Shown here: positions 9,274 to 18,724 of the stretch, one piece after another | How positions within the stretch are numbered: position 1 is the first letter of the stretch | Layout: every line of letters begins with the position of its first letter | From: Magnetovibrio sp. | GTDB lineage: Bacteria; Pseudomonadota; Alphaproteobacteria; Rhodospirillales; Casp-alpha2 | Assembly (NCBI GenBank): GCA_002690705.1 | Contig: NZFO01000010.1 | Span: 74,305 to 138,304, forward strand | Length of the DNA stretch: 64,000 nt | Direction of reading: 5' to 3' | Made by a program: the position numbers and the translations under genes | Notes under the pieces: generated by a model | Databases searched by the model: none | Told to the model about the DNA's origin: nothing | Seen by the model: only the letters and a program-made list of their open reading frames with translations

Positions 9274-9639
9274 ATGACGGAGCAGCCAAATGTCGGTGAG
9301 TTGTTGGCATTCACGACTGAGATTGTCTCCGCTCATGCTGGCAATAATTCGGCGCAAGCTGAGGATTTGCCAAACCTGACTCAGGAAGGTTTTAAGACTT
9401 TGTCGTGTCTGGGCGGTGCAGCATTGAGTGGGGGTCGACCGAGGTCGGCGGTTTCAGCCAATAAATCGATCTTTCCTGATTATCTGGTGTGCCTCGAGGA
9501 TGGTAAGAAGCTGAAGATGCTAAAACGGCATTTAAAAACTTTATACAACATGACACCGGAGGAATACCGAGATCGGTGGGGCTTCCCACAGACTACCCCA
9601 TGGTTGCTTCAAATTATGCAAAACATCGCAGCCAATTAG
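9274..9639 (+). CDS. MucR/Ros family transcriptional regulator, zinc ligands degenerate
   Basis: A 121-residue MucR-like protein. ATG 9274 is chosen because GGGGAA at 9261-9266 lies at the right distance; an in-frame GTG at 9250 has no ribosome site. The C-terminal DNA-binding region reads LVCLEDGKKLKMLKRHLKTLY followed by NMTPEEYRDRWGFP, clearly the Ros/MucR zinc-finger frame. MucR proteins silence AT-rich targets and control exopolysaccharide, motility or cell-cycle genes. One Ros zinc cysteine is Asp, as in many MucR proteins, and the T-H-(H/Y) segment that supplies the distal histidine reads T-L-Y. The domain probably folds without zinc. Confidence 0.88.
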   Translation: MTEQPNVGELLAFTTEIVSAHAGNNSAQAEDLPNLTQEGFKTLSCLGGAALSGGRPRSAVSANKSIFPDYLVCLEDGKKLKMLKRHLKTLYNMTPEEYRDRWGFPQTTPWLLQIMQNIAAN

Positions 9640-9652
9640 CAAAAAACTGGTT

Positions 9653-9726
9653 TGGGGACTAGGCCGCAACGATGGAAGATTTAGATAATTTTATTGAAGA
9701 TTAATAATTAGCTTCTTTAGTCCCCA
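9653..9726 (+). repeat. Long-range inverted repeat with internal direct repeats downstream of mucR
   Basis: Arms TGGGGACTA (9653-9661) and TAGTCCCCA (9718-9726) are perfectly complementary and enclose 56 AT-rich bases. Inside, two imperfect direct copies begin GAAGATTTAGATAATT and GAAGATTAATAATT. The block lies after the mucR-like stop codon and 85 bp before the fur-like start. It could be an operator region, since MucR binds AT-rich DNA, or a folded RNA. A 10-codon acidic frame starting at 9672 is embedded but has no clear ribosome site. Confidence 0.4.
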
Positions 9727-9810
9727 GATACTCGGTATAACGATGACTTAAGTCTTTAACATGGAAGCGTATGACTAAAGCTTGTTGATAATCTAAGTTT
9801 GAGAGCGAGA

Positions 9811-10236
9811 ATGTTTGAAAATAGAATTGAAGAAATGTGTGTCGAGAAGAATATAAAGATGACAGACCAACGGCGGGTCATCGCAAGAGTGCTCTCGTTG
9901 GCTGAAGATCATCCTGATGTGGAAGAAGTTCACAAGCGCGCGAATAAAATCGACGCACGGATATCCATCGCCACAGTCTATCGCACTGTTAGACTTTGGG
10001 ATGAAGCAGGAATTCTTGATCGACATGATTTTGGGGATGGGCGTGCACGATACGAAGAGGTGAAGGAAGAGCACCATGATCATTTGATTGATGTTAAAAA
10101 CGGGACAGTTATCGAATTTCAAAATGCTGAAATTGAAGCTTTGCAAGAAAAAATTGCTCGGAAACATGGCATGCGTTTGATTGATCATCGTCTAGAGCTG
10201 TATGCTGTACCTTTGGGTAAAAATTCTGACTCTTGA
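9811..10236 (+). CDS. Fur family metal-responsive regulator (Fur/Mur-like)
   Basis: A 141-residue Fur-family protein starting at ATG 9811, behind GAGAG; a TTG four codons earlier is possible. The winged-helix domain reads MTDQRRVIARVL followed by ISIATVYRTVRLWDEAGIL. The metal-binding dimerisation domain contains HHDHLIDVKNGTVIEF, the canonical regulatory-site motif. The CxxC pairs of Zn-containing Fur proteins are absent, as in many alphaproteobacterial Fur/Mur proteins. It represses iron or manganese uptake when loaded with metal; which metal cannot be told. It lies 126 bp upstream of miaB, a conserved neighbourhood. Confidence 0.9.
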   Translation: MFENRIEEMCVEKNIKMTDQRRVIARVLSLAEDHPDVEEVHKRANKIDARISIATVYRTVRLWDEAGILDRHDFGDGRARYEEVKEEHHDHLIDVKNGTVIEFQNAEIEALQEKIARKHGMRLIDHRLELYAVPLGKNSDS

Positions 10237-10362
10237 CCCACTATGTTGTTATAATGGCATTGATTGAATTATATGCGGAATGATACCACAAAATCTTTAC
10301 CGAGGCTGGTGATTCTGTAAAATGACGGACAGGATTGTGATTAGGCGTTTTAGCGAAGCATC

Positions 10363-11727
10363 TTGAAACGTAAACTTCATATCAAATCATATGGCTGCCA
10401 GATGAATGTGTATGACGCTGAGCGCATGGCAGATATGTTATTCCCGATTGGGTATCAGGTTGTTAATACGCCCGACGAGGCTGATCTTGTGATATTGAAC
10501 ACTTGTCACATCCGAGAAAAGGCGGCTGAAAAAGTTTATTCAGATCTTGGGCGACTACGCAAAATGAAAGCAATGCGCTCAACGAACCCTCTAATAGTGG
10601 CGGTAGCTGGCTGTGTTGCGCAAGCAGAGGGAAGGGAAGTTTTTCGTCGCGCACCGCATGTGGACATGGTTTTTGGCCCGCAAAGTTATCATCGGTTGCC
10701 AGAGATGGTAGCCCGTGTTCATCGGCAAAAGGGCCCAGTTTTAGATACAGATTTTCCACCAGAGTCTAAATTTGATTTTCTTCCTGCGCCAAAAGCATAT
10801 GGCCGCAGTGCTGCATATTTAACTGTGCAGGAGGGGTGTGATAAGTTCTGTACCTTTTGCGTTGTTCCGTATACTCGAGGTGCAGAATTCTCACGTTCTG
10901 TTACTAGTGTGATAGCGGATGCTGGTAATTTAATCGCTGGTGGGGTCAGAGAGGTGATTTTGTTGGGGCAAAACGTAAATGCATACCACGGGGAGGCCCC
11001 AGATGGTGAGGCTAATCACACCGAGTGGGGTTTAGGGCGTTTAATTAATCAATTAGCGGAGATAGATGGTTTGGATCGGATTCGCTATACCACCTCTTAT
11101 CCAGCTGAAGTGGATGAAGAACTTATTTTAGCTCATCGAGATGTTCCGGAACTAATGCCCTTTTTGCATTTGCCAGTGCAATCAGGATCTGACCGTATAC
11201 TTTCTTCCATGAATCGACGCCATAATAAGGGTCAATATATTGAGTTGGTTGGGCGTCTCCGGGCTGCGCGTCCAGACATCGCCCTTTCATCAGATTTTAT
11301 AGTAGGCTTTCCCGGTGAGACAGACCGGGATTTTCGCGAAACAATTGATCTTGTCGAGGAGATAGGGTTTGTTGGAGCATACTCATTTAAATATAGTGCT
11401 CGTCGAGGAACCCCGGCAGCTGCGTTGCCGGCTCAGGTGGAGGAGGCTGTCAAGACTGAACGTTTACAAATATTACAAAATTATTTGAACGCGGCTCAGA
11501 CGGCATTTAATCGCAAATGCGTGGGGACAGACATGCCGGTTCTTTTGGAGAGGCGAGGGCGTCATCCGGGCCAACTTGTTGGCCGGAGTCCTTTCATGCA
11601 AGCAGTCCATGCGACTGCTCCTTCACATATGCTGGGCGAAATTATTTCTTTGCGAATCGATTCCGCACACCCAAACAGTCTTGCTGGTCGAGTTGTCGAT
11701 TATAATTCCGAGGTGAGTCCCGCATGA
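10363..11727 (+). CDS. miaB: tRNA-2-methylthio-N6-dimethylallyladenosine synthase MiaB
   Basis: A 454-residue methylthiotransferase in three parts. The UPF0004 domain has C12, C48 and C83 for the sacrificial 4Fe-4S cluster, the radical-SAM domain has the C159-x3-C163-x2-C166 triad, and a C-terminal TRAM RNA-binding domain follows. It adds the 2-methylthio group to i6A37 in tRNAs reading UNN codons. The start must be TTG 10363: an in-frame stop lies at 10351 and no ATG or GTG falls before the conserved SYGCQMN motif. Its stop overlaps the phoH start by 4 bases (ATGA), implying translational coupling. Confidence 0.96.
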   Translation: MKRKLHIKSYGCQMNVYDAERMADMLFPIGYQVVNTPDEADLVILNTCHIREKAAEKVYSDLGRLRKMKAMRSTNPLIVAVAGCVAQAEGREVFRRAPHVDMVFGPQSYHRLPEMVARVHRQKGPVLDTDFPPESKFDFLPAPKAYGRSAAYLTVQEGCDKFCTFCVVPYTRGAEFSRSVTSVIADAGNLIAGGVREVILLGQNVNAYHGEAPDGEANHTEWGLGRLINQLAEIDGLDRIRYTTSYPAEVDEELILAHRDVPELMPFLHLPVQSGSDRILSSMNRRHNKGQYIELVGRLRAARPDIALSSDFIVGFPGETDRDFRETIDLVEEIGFVGAYSFKYSARRGTPAAALPAQVEEAVKTERLQILQNYLNAAQTAFNRKCVGTDMPVLLERRGRHPGQLVGRSPFMQAVHATAPSHMLGEIISLRIDSAHPNSLAGRVVDYNSEVSPA

Positions 11728-12830
11728 GGCGTTCGTCTGTGCGCAGAGGTGGGAGGTCTAACACCAAGGGCAATGCACAATCTGTAGCGAATTTTGATAA
11801 CACGAATGTCAGGCAAGATAACTCCGTTTCGGCAGAACGAACTTATGATGACAATGGAATAGCAATAGAGCTATTTGGGCCTCACCACGAACATTTGACG
11901 CGCATTGAGCACGCCTTAAGTGTGCAACTTATTGCGCGTGGCAATGAGGTAACAATTTTAGGGGCTAGCGACGAGGTCGAGGAAGCCTGCATAGCGCTTG
12001 ACCATCTCCACGCCCGCCTTCTGACAGGCCTTCGAGTGGATGTGGCGGAAGTTGATGCAGCGATTAGAATGTCAAGCCAGCTCGAGAATATCGAGGCTCC
12101 TAATGCTCGAACTGTGCACACACGAAACCGAACTATTTCGCCACGTTCTGCAAATCAGGCGGCATATTTAAAAGCTATTGACGAGATGGAGTTGGTTTTC
12201 GGTCAGGGACCGGCGGGGACTGGTAAGACCTACCTTGCGGTTGCTAAGGCGGTGGAGAGGTTGGTCAGGGGTGATGTAGACCGCGTGATTCTGTCACGAC
12301 CAGCAGTCGAGGCCGGTGAGCGGTTGGGTTTTCTGCCGGGTGATATGCGGGAAAAAGTTGACCCGTATCTGCGGCCACTCTACGACGCGCTTTATGATAT
12401 GCTGCCGGGCCCTCAAGTGATCAAACGGCTGGAGAACGGTGAAATAGAGGTTGCGCCATTGGCATTTATGCGTGGTCGGACCCTTGCAAATGCTTTTGTA
12501 ATTTTAGATGAGGCCCAAAACACTACGGCAGTACAAATGAAAATGTTTTTGACTCGACTTGGGGAGCATTCTCGGATGGTTATCACGGGTGATTTATCGC
12601 AAGTTGACCTGCCGCGCGGTGTGCGGTCAGGGTTACGTGACGCCACGGACGTTCTTGGAGAAATGAAAGGCGTGCAATTTATTAATTTTGATGAGAGAGA
12701 TGTCGTGCGCCATCCATTAGTAGGGCGGATCGTCACAGCTTATGGTAGAATGGAGAGCAAGCGCCGCACTGGCGAGCGGTACCAAACGGATCGGGTTTTG
12801 CGTGATGATGACTGTCCCGATGAGGCCTGA
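11724..12830 (+). CDS. PhoH-like ATPase
   Basis: A 368-residue protein with an N-terminal region carrying a KH-like fold (about residues 45-110) and a PhoH P-loop ATPase domain: Walker A GPAGTGKT at 162-169, then [19 protein letters not shown] and a Walker B of the form FVILDEAQN. The cellular task of PhoH proteins is not fixed; its constant place beside ybeY suggests RNA or ribosome metabolism. It overlaps miaB by 4 bases and ybeY by 11, so miaB-phoH-ybeY is one tightly coupled unit. Confidence 0.93.
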   Translation: MRRSSVRRGGRSNTKGNAQSVANFDNTNVRQDNSVSAERTYDDNGIAIELFGPHHEHLTRIEHALSVQLIARGNEVTILGASDEVEEACIALDHLHARLLTGLRVDVAEVDAAIRMSSQLENIEAPNARTVHTRNRTISPRSANQAAYLKAIDEMELVFGQGPAGTGKTYLAVAKAVERLVRGDVDRVILSRPAVEAGERLGFLPGDMREKVDPYLRPLYDALYDMLPGPQVIKRLENGEIEVAPLAFMRGRTLANAFVILDEAQNTTAVQMKMFLTRLGEHSRMVITGDLSQVDLPRGVRSGLRDATDVLGEMKGVQFINFDERDVVRHPLVGRIVTAYGRMESKRRTGERYQTDRVLRDDDCPDEA

Positions 12831-13401
12831 CCTTATCAATTTGACGATTGATATCGAAGTTGTCTCTTCCAAGTGGAGTAATGCGCTGCCTGACCTTGAG
12901 GCTACGTGTCGTCAGGCCATTATCGCTTCTTTTATGGCTTCCGACACGGTACTTAGTACGGCGGTGTGCGATCGTCCAACTGAGGTTTCAGTCCGTCTCA
13001 GTGATGATGATGAGGTTTTTATCTTAAATAAAAAATTTAGATCCAAGCCAAACCCTACAAATGTCTTATCATTTCCTGGAATTAGCGAGCTAGAGTTGGA
13101 GGGCTTGCCGGTTGGGGCTCCCATTCTACTTGGCGATGTTATTATGGCGTTTGGCATGATTCAAAATGAAGCTCGGCAGGCAAAGAAGCCACTTATTGAT
13201 CATTTTCGTCACATTTGCATCCATGGTATACTTCATTTGTTGGGTTATAGTCATACCGAAGACTATAATGCGAGGGTTATGGAAGAGTTGGAGTCAGCAG
13301 TTTTGGCAGAGCTAAAAAAGCCTACCCCCTGCGCTGCTATCCAAGCCGGTGACAAGTCCAGCCAAGATCAAATCGATGCTGGAGGAACCTCATATGAGTG
13401 A
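12820..13401 (+). CDS. ybeY: Endoribonuclease / rRNA maturation factor YbeY
   Basis: A 193-residue UPF0054 metalloprotein. I choose ATG 12820, inside the end of phoH; in-frame ATGs at 12805 and 12808 are alternatives. The zinc motif is HGILHLLGYSH near the C-terminus, with the three histidines intact; the usual Asp before the last His is Ser here. It acts in 16S rRNA 3'-end maturation and ribosome quality control in the cytoplasm. The N-terminal segment is longer than in E. coli. It overlaps the corC-like start by 8 bases. Confidence 0.93.
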   Translation: MRPDLINLTIDIEVVSSKWSNALPDLEATCRQAIIASFMASDTVLSTAVCDRPTEVSVRLSDDDEVFILNKKFRSKPNPTNVLSFPGISELELEGLPVGAPILLGDVIMAFGMIQNEARQAKKPLIDHFRHICIHGILHLLGYSHTEDYNARVMEELESAVLAELKKPTPCAAIQAGDKSSQDQIDAGGTSYE

Positions 13402-14305
13402 CAGAGACTCATTGCCCCATACCTTTATAGCCGATATTGACGAACGGCCATTTCGTTTAAGTGATGCGCTGAAAAACTGGCTGCGGGGTCTTCGCAGGTC
13501 GCGCAACGGTGAGGCGACTGTCCGTGAAACTCTTGAGGAAATTATCGAAGAGCGGGGCGAGGCAGATGCGCCTATTAATGAAGATGAGCGGCTACTTTTA
13601 GCTAATATTTTGGAGCTAAGGGACCGCACCATCCGAGACGTTATGGTGCCCCGTGCCGACATTGTTGCCGTGGAATTCTCCACTAGCTTGAAAGATGCGA
13701 TAGCGCGCGTGACTAAGGAGGGGCACTCGCGGCTCCCTGTTTATCGGGAAGCTTTAGATGATGCTGTGGGCTTTATTCACGCTAAGGATATGTTGTCTTG
13801 GCGTGGTGCAGACGAGCAGTTTTCACCTGAGAAAATTATCCGTAAGGTGTTGTTTGTTGCCCCATCGATGCAGGTTCTTGAGCTTCTATTGGAGATGCGT
13901 GTTAAGCGCGCTCACATGGCGTTGGTAGTTGATGAATTTGGTGGTGTTGATGGCTTGGTGACGATCGAAGACTTAGTCGAAGAAATAGTTGGTGAAATAG
14001 AGGATGAGCATGATCAAAATGATGACCCGCGTCTTGAATCCAATGGGAAGGGCACTTTTGTAGCTGACGCTCGATTGGAGATTGAAAGCCTCGAGGACAC
14101 AATTGGCGTTTTTATTGAGGATGAAGAGCGTGAAGATATTGATACCCTTGGTGGCTTGGTATTCTCTGTGGCAGGACGGGTCCCAATCCGTGGTGAGTTG
14201 GTGCGTCATTCCTCAGGCGTTGAATTTGAGGTTCTTGAAGCGGACCCCCGCCGAATAAAGAGGTTGCGTATCCGGACTACGAATTTCAAGCCAGTAGCTG
14301 TATGA
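13394..14305 (+). CDS. CorC/HlyC-type CBS-domain protein
   Basis: A 303-residue cytosolic protein started at ATG 13394 behind a strong GGAGGA (13381-13386). Domains in order: a short acidic N-terminal region, a tandem CBS pair (VMVPRADIVAVE, then VVDEFGGVDGLVTIEDLVEEIVGEIEDEHD), and the C-terminal CorC_HlyC transporter-associated domain (about residues 215-295). There are no membrane segments, so it matches CorC rather than the membrane-bound CNNM relatives. The family is linked to magnesium/cobalt homeostasis, and its mechanism is unsettled. It is coupled to ybeY and is 1 bp from lnt. Confidence 0.9.
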   Translation: MSDRDSLPHTFIADIDERPFRLSDALKNWLRGLRRSRNGEATVRETLEEIIEERGEADAPINEDERLLLANILELRDRTIRDVMVPRADIVAVEFSTSLKDAIARVTKEGHSRLPVYREALDDAVGFIHAKDMLSWRGADEQFSPEKIIRKVLFVAPSMQVLELLLEMRVKRAHMALVVDEFGGVDGLVTIEDLVEEIVGEIEDEHDQNDDPRLESNGKGTFVADARLEIESLEDTIGVFIEDEEREDIDTLGGLVFSVAGRVPIRGELVRHSSGVEFEVLEADPRRIKRLRIRTTNFKPVAV

Positions 14306-14306
14306 T

Positions 14307-15890
14307 ATGTCTCCGAGGCGACCACCTACTCAATGGTTACCCTCCATTATAAGCATGAAATCGATGCCACGTTTTTTTTTGGCAATGGGATTTGGGGCGT
14401 TGTCCGCATTGGCGTTACCACCTGTCGGGTGGGTTATTCTTTTGGTTCCGGGTTTTTCGGGGTTAGTTCTTTTAGTAGAGCGCTCATCGTGGCAGGGCGC
14501 TTTTATGATGGGGTGGTTTTTTGGGCTGGGTCACTTTATAACCGGGTTTTATTGGATTTCCTACGCCTTCCTTGTGGATGCTCCAACTTATGGGTGGCTA
14601 GCACCGATTGCAGTTTTTATTCTCGCTGCTGGCCTAGCGTTGTTTCCAGCTCTCGCGCTTGGTTGTGCTAGCGAGTTCGCAAATCAGTTATGTCTCCGAC
14701 CGTGGGCCCGAGTTTTGGCATTGGCGGGATTTTGGACTTTTACTGAATGGTTGCGAGGCGCGGTATTGACTGGGTTTCCTTGGAACCTCATAGGCTCTGT
14801 ATGGGTCAGTTCCGATTCCATGATGCAAAGTGTTGCATGGATCGGTGTATTTGCCCTGGGATCCTTGACGGTTTTTGCTGCAGGTGCGCCCGCGGTCTTG
14901 ATACGAGGCATTACCTCCCGTCATATTTGCGCAGCATTAAGCGGGATAATATTGCTCTCTGGATTTTGGGTCGCTGGTGGAACGCGATTGAAAAGTGGTG
15001 CAGTGGAGAATGTTCCAAACGTGCGGTTAAGGTTGGTACAGCCAAATATTCCCCAACATTTAAAGTGGCAACCTAATTTGCGAATGAGACATATACAAAA
15101 ACAACTTAAAATGAGTCAGCAAATATCGTCAAAAGGTCAGCCACCCACACATGTGATCTGGGCCGAAACAGCTGTACCGTTTAATCTGTCAAAAGATCGG
15201 TCGCTGCAAAAGTTAATAGGTGCTGCCGCACCAGCTGGCGGAGTATTAATTACTGGTGCACCGCGTGCGTCGCCCTCTCAGGACGGTGCTCAAATACTAT
15301 GGAATAGCGCATATGCGATAACATCTTCCGGTATTGTCATAGCAACGTATGATAAGCAGCATTTGGTCCCATTTGGAGAATATATGCCACTACGTGATAT
15401 TTTGACTCTCTCAAAATTAACATCGGGGCGGACTGACTTTACGCCCGGAACCGGCCCCAAGAATTTGGTCTTACCCGGATTGCCCCCTGTTGCCTTGTTC
15501 ATATGTTATGAGGTAATTTTTCCGGATAAAGTTGCTATGAGCACGGAAACTAGTGAACATAAACCCGCTTGGTTTCTGAACATAACCAATGATGCGTGGT
15601 TCGGCATTAGCTGGGGCCCATACCAGCATTTAGCGGCCGCCCGCATGCGAGCCGTCGAACATGGCTTGCCTGTGATTAGAGTGGCTAATACTGGAATTAG
15701 TGCCGCCATTGACCCTTTTGGCCGAGTTGTTGACTCTCTGAGTCTCGGACAAATCGGCGTGCTAGATGTAGAATTAGCACGACCTTTACCGAGGACCTTA
15801 TTTGGGCGGTTCGGCGATATGATTACATGGATTATTTTACTTTTAACGCTTGTTTTTGCTGCATGTGCGGGGCGTTACCGAGGCAGTTGA
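14307..15890 (+). CDS. lnt: Apolipoprotein N-acyltransferase
   Basis: A 527-residue protein with about six N-terminal membrane helices, a periplasmic nitrilase domain and a final membrane helix (MITWIILLLTLVFAACAG). The Glu-Lys-Cys catalytic triad is visible as E287 (WAETAVPF), K350 (YDKQHLVPFGEYMP) and C400 (FICYE). It transfers the third acyl chain onto the N-terminal cysteine of lipoproteins, completing their maturation. The start may be ATG 14307, 1 bp after the corC-like stop, or ATG 14355. Relatives often have an HTH gene before metK; none is present here. Confidence 0.95.
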   Translation: MSPRRPPTQWLPSIISMKSMPRFFLAMGFGALSALALPPVGWVILLVPGFSGLVLLVERSSWQGAFMMGWFFGLGHFITGFYWISYAFLVDAPTYGWLAPIAVFILAAGLALFPALALGCASEFANQLCLRPWARVLALAGFWTFTEWLRGAVLTGFPWNLIGSVWVSSDSMMQSVAWIGVFALGSLTVFAAGAPAVLIRGITSRHICAALSGIILLSGFWVAGGTRLKSGAVENVPNVRLRLVQPNIPQHLKWQPNLRMRHIQKQLKMSQQISSKGQPPTHVIWAETAVPFNLSKDRSLQKLIGAAAPAGGVLITGAPRASPSQDGAQILWNSAYAITSSGIVIATYDKQHLVPFGEYMPLRDILTLSKLTSGRTDFTPGTGPKNLVLPGLPPVALFICYEVIFPDKVAMSTETSEHKPAWFLNITNDAWFGISWGPYQHLAAARMRAVEHGLPVIRVANTGISAAIDPFGRVVDSLSLGQIGVLDVELARPLPRTLFGRFGDMITWIILLLTLVFAACAGRYRGS

Positions 15891-15994
15891 GCCGGAAGCG
15901 TATGAGAACGATATGAGCCGAATAACCATTTTAACGACATCTCTCACTAGCTAACTTGCTGAACTTGACGCGTCGATGAAAGCCTGCAAAAAGG

Positions 15995-16000
15995 TATAAT
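15995..16000 (+). promoter_or_regulatory. Candidate -10 element of the metK promoter
   Basis: A consensus TATAAT lies at 15995-16000 in the 216-bp lnt-metK spacer. A TTGACG at 15965-15970 is 24 bp upstream, too far for a standard -35, and no good hexamer lies at 17 bp. This would give an untranslated leader of about 115 nt. The leader has a short stem possibility, AGGCT (16069-16073) with AGCCT (16100-16104), just before the ribosome site. I could not match it to any SAM riboswitch class. Confidence 0.35.
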
Positions 16001-16121
16001 ATGATGATATTGAGATGGTTTTCTACGATGTCAAAATTTGAGCGCTTCGCAGGGGTAGTTTTACCTGTAGGCTAATATTTTAGAATCGATCGCCACACCA
16101 GCCTTTATGGAGGATCCCATC

Positions 16122-17318
16122 GTGAGCCAGGGCACCTATCTTTTTACAAGCGAATCTGTATCCGAGGGCCATCCGGATAAAATTTGTGATCGGATTTCGG
16201 ACTCAATTCTTGACCGATTTATGGCAGCGGATCCTGATAATTCACGTCTCGGATGTGAGACGTTTGTAACTACCAATAAAATCGTTGTGGGGGGTGAGGG
16301 ACGATGTGTCTCACCGCTGGTTGTGAATGGAGAGGTTGATGTGCAAGAAATCGAGTCGATAGCTCGCGAGTGCGTGAGAGATATTGGCTATGCTCAAGAT
16401 AACTTTCATTGGGAAAAGGCTAACGTTGATATCTACCTGCACGCTCAATCGGCAGATATAGCTCAAGGTGTTGACGCCGCTGGCAATAAAGACGAGGGCG
16501 CAGGAGATCAAGGTATTATGTTTGGGTATGCCTGCCTTGAGACAGCAGAGTTAATGCCGGCCCCAATCCAGTTTTCTCATGAAATTCTTCACTCGTTAGC
16601 CCAAGCGAGACATGAGGATATCAACTTAGGGCTCGGGCCAGACTCAAAAAGCCAGGTTACCCTGCTGTATCAGAACGGTAAGCCTATCAGAGCAACCTCT
16701 GTTGTTGTGTCGACCCAGCATGACGCAGCATTAAGCCAAGACCAAGTTCGAGAAATTGTTCGACCCCACGTTCTTAAAGTATTACCCGAAGGTTGGATGT
16801 GTTCGGAAGACGAGTTTTACGTCAATCCGACCGGGAGGTTTGTTATTGGTGGTCCTGATAGCGACGCTGGTTTGACGGGTCGTAAAATCATTGTTGACAC
16901 CTACGGCGGGGCAGCTCCGCATGGAGGCGGGGCGTTTTCCGGTAAGGACCCGTCGAAGGTTGATCGCTCTGCGGCCTATGCCGCGCGGTACGTTGCGAAA
17001 AATGTTGTGGCGGCCGGTATGGCTGAGCGATGTGTCATTCAACTCGCTTATGCAATTGGGGTCTCGAAACCTCTTTCAGTATATATTGATACGCAGGGGA
17101 CAGGAGAGGTGGACGAGGCTCAACTTTCCTCTGTGATTCAAGAAATCATTGATCTCAGCCCCCGAGGTATTCGAGAACACTTACAGCTTAATAAGCCAAT
17201 TTACGCTCGCACATCTGCGTATGGCCATTTTGGCCGAGCCCCAGAGGAGGATGGGGGCTTTTCGTGGGAGCGGACTGATTTGGTCCAGTCGTTGAAGTCG
17301 GCATTTGGTGCTAGTTGA
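16122..17318 (+). CDS. metK: S-adenosylmethionine synthetase
   Basis: A 398-residue enzyme of standard length. The start is GTG 16122: GGAGGA at 16109-16114 is spaced 7 bases from it, whereas the in-frame ATG at 16107 overlaps that same ribosome site. Signatures are [16 protein letters not shown] (substrate and metal), [12 protein letters not shown] (ATP motif) and [19 protein letters not shown] (P-loop-like motif 2). It makes S-adenosylmethionine from methionine and ATP in the cytoplasm. SAM feeds MiaB, TrmB and UbiE, also encoded in this window. Its stop codon overlaps the trmB start. Confidence 0.97.
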   Translation: MSQGTYLFTSESVSEGHPDKICDRISDSILDRFMAADPDNSRLGCETFVTTNKIVVGGEGRCVSPLVVNGEVDVQEIESIARECVRDIGYAQDNFHWEKANVDIYLHAQSADIAQGVDAAGNKDEGAGDQGIMFGYACLETAELMPAPIQFSHEILHSLAQARHEDINLGLGPDSKSQVTLLYQNGKPIRATSVVVSTQHDAALSQDQVREIVRPHVLKVLPEGWMCSEDEFYVNPTGRFVIGGPDSDAGLTGRKIIVDTYGGAAPHGGGAFSGKDPSKVDRSAAYAARYVAKNVVAAGMAERCVIQLAYAIGVSKPLSVYIDTQGTGEVDEAQLSSVIQEIIDLSPRGIREHLQLNKPIYARTSAYGHFGRAPEEDGGFSWERTDLVQSLKSAFGAS

Positions 17319-18079
17319 TAGTTAACTCTTCCGATGGAGATTGTGATTGGCGATGGTACGGCCGACGCTCTGGCCGAAAGCTCCGGCCTCAGAGAAGGGT
17401 GTTAATGGAAAGGCTTCTTCCAAAGCTAAAGATAGCCGACCCGGATGGTCATGACTTAGTTGAGATTAAAAGCCAATTCCCGGCAGGTAAACGCTCAATA
17501 TGGATGGAAATAGGTTTCGGTACAGGAGAGCACCTAGCTGGTTTGGCCACGCGGCATCCTGACGTGGGCTTTCTAGGGTGTGAGCCATTCGTAAACGGGG
17601 TCGCCGCTCTATTGAGTAAGGTCGATGCGGCTGCTCTTCACAATATACGAGTGTTTGATGACGATGTGAGGCTTTTATTGCCGCGCTTGCCAGAGGCCTC
17701 AATAGAGCGCCTATTTATTCTTTTCGCAGACCCGTGGCACAAAGTACGCCATCACAGACGGCGGATAACTGTAAGCAAAAACTTAGATGCTTTTGCTCGT
17801 GTTCTCTCGGATAATGGTACAGTAATATTTGCTAGCGATCAGCATGACTTTGCAGCGTGGTCTTTGGCCAATTTTCTTGATCATCCAGCTTATACGTGGA
17901 CGGCTCGTTGCCGAGCTGATTGGACAGAAGAGCCTAAAGGCTGGATCACTACACGGTATCAGCGAAAGGCTAGAGAAGTTGGCCTAGACCCGGTATTTTT
18001 AACCTTCCGTCGCTGTATGCGGAGTTGTGTGACAAGGGGTGGGAAAGTCTTGAATTCCCCAAGTGATCAGTGTATATGA
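17315..18079 (+). CDS. trmB: tRNA (guanine-N7-)-methyltransferase
   Basis: A 254-residue class I methyltransferase with the SAM motif [15 protein letters not shown] and the TrmB signature [15 protein letters not shown]. It makes m7G46 in tRNAs. The conserved alphaproteobacterial N-terminus ([17 protein letters not shown]) must be included, and the only start codon before it is TTG 17315, which shares bases with the metK stop (TTGA). This tight overlap suggests coupling to metK, which supplies its methyl donor. An intrinsic terminator follows at 18137. Confidence 0.94.
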   Translation: MIVNSSDGDCDWRWYGRRSGRKLRPQRRVLMERLLPKLKIADPDGHDLVEIKSQFPAGKRSIWMEIGFGTGEHLAGLATRHPDVGFLGCEPFVNGVAALLSKVDAAALHNIRVFDDDVRLLLPRLPEASIERLFILFADPWHKVRHHRRRITVSKNLDAFARVLSDNGTVIFASDQHDFAAWSLANFLDHPAYTWTARCRADWTEEPKGWITTRYQRKAREVGLDPVFLTFRRCMRSCVTRGGKVLNSPSDQCI

Positions 18080-18136
18080 GTATAGTGTTGTTTATTTAAC
18101 GCGCTCGTTAACTCCGCTAAAGTACAGGATTTGATG

Positions 18137-18163
18137 AGGTGGGCGTCTCGCCCACCTTTTTTT
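18137..18163 (+). terminator. Rho-independent terminator after trmB
   Basis: A 9-bp perfect stem, AGGTGGGCG (18137-18145) with CGCCCACCT (18149-18157), has a 3-nt loop and a run of seven T residues (18157-18163). It closes the metK-trmB transcript and insulates the rimP-pnp operon. Confidence 0.93.
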
Positions 18164-18236
18164 GTTTTGGTGCGATTGGTAATAGTTAATCCCGTTGCGA
18201 ACTATTGGCTTGGATGTGATAGGTAGGAGAATTTTC

Positions 18237-18722
18237 GTGCACGACAATAATCGGGTTTTGGAGATCATAGAACCTGTGGTCAACGACCTTGGATTCGAGA
18301 TTGTACGAGTGCTATTAATTGGAGAAAAAGATTTGCGATTGCAAGTTATGGTGGAGCCTGAGGATAAACGCGCGATGACAGTTGATGACTGTGCTAATAT
18401 CAGCCGTGCGGTTTCTGCGTTTTTAGATGTGGAGGATCCAATTTTTGGGTCTTACACACTGGAAGTATCCTCTCCCGGGCTCGACCGACCCTTGGTTCGA
18501 TTGTCACACTTTGAGGAATTTATAGGATTAGAGGCCCGTATTGAGATGATTGAGAGCATAGGTGGGCAAAAGCGGTTTCGAGGCCGTTTAGCCGGGGTTA
18601 GTAGAGGTAAGGTATTGATGGACGTGAATGGTGTGGCTCGGTCATTTCCCCATGCTGATATCCATCGGGCAAAACTAATAATGAATGATGAATTGTTGGC
18701 GAAAGCGGAAGGACGGAATTGA
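18237..18722 (+). CDS. rimP: Ribosome maturation factor RimP
   Basis: A 161-residue RimP/YhbC protein. GTG 18237 is preferred because AGGAGA at 18225-18230 is spaced 6 bases from it; an upstream in-frame TTG at 18195 lacks a ribosome site. Conserved features are EIIEPVVNDLGFEIVRVLL at the N-terminus, the central YTLEVSSPGLDRPL motif and the C-terminal Sm-like domain. It binds the 30S subunit during assembly. It is the first gene of the rimP-nusA-ylxR-infB-rbfA-truB-rpsO-pnp operon, and its stop touches the nusA start region. Confidence 0.95.
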   Translation: MHDNNRVLEIIEPVVNDLGFEIVRVLLIGEKDLRLQVMVEPEDKRAMTVDDCANISRAVSAFLDVEDPIFGSYTLEVSSPGLDRPLVRLSHFEEFIGLEARIEMIESIGGQKRFRGRLAGVSRGKVLMDVNGVARSFPHADIHRAKLIMNDELLAKAEGRN

Positions 18723-18724
18723 AC

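Noticed and set aside
10233-10255. TTGACC and TATAAT before miaB as a promoter
   Set aside because: The two hexamers are only 11 bp apart, too close for sigma-70; the -10 may act with another element but this is not supported.
16001-16121. Possible SAM riboswitch in the metK leader
   Set aside because: The leader has a short stem near the ribosome site but I could not find the core of SAM-II, SAM-V or SAM/SAH classes; a covariance search would decide.
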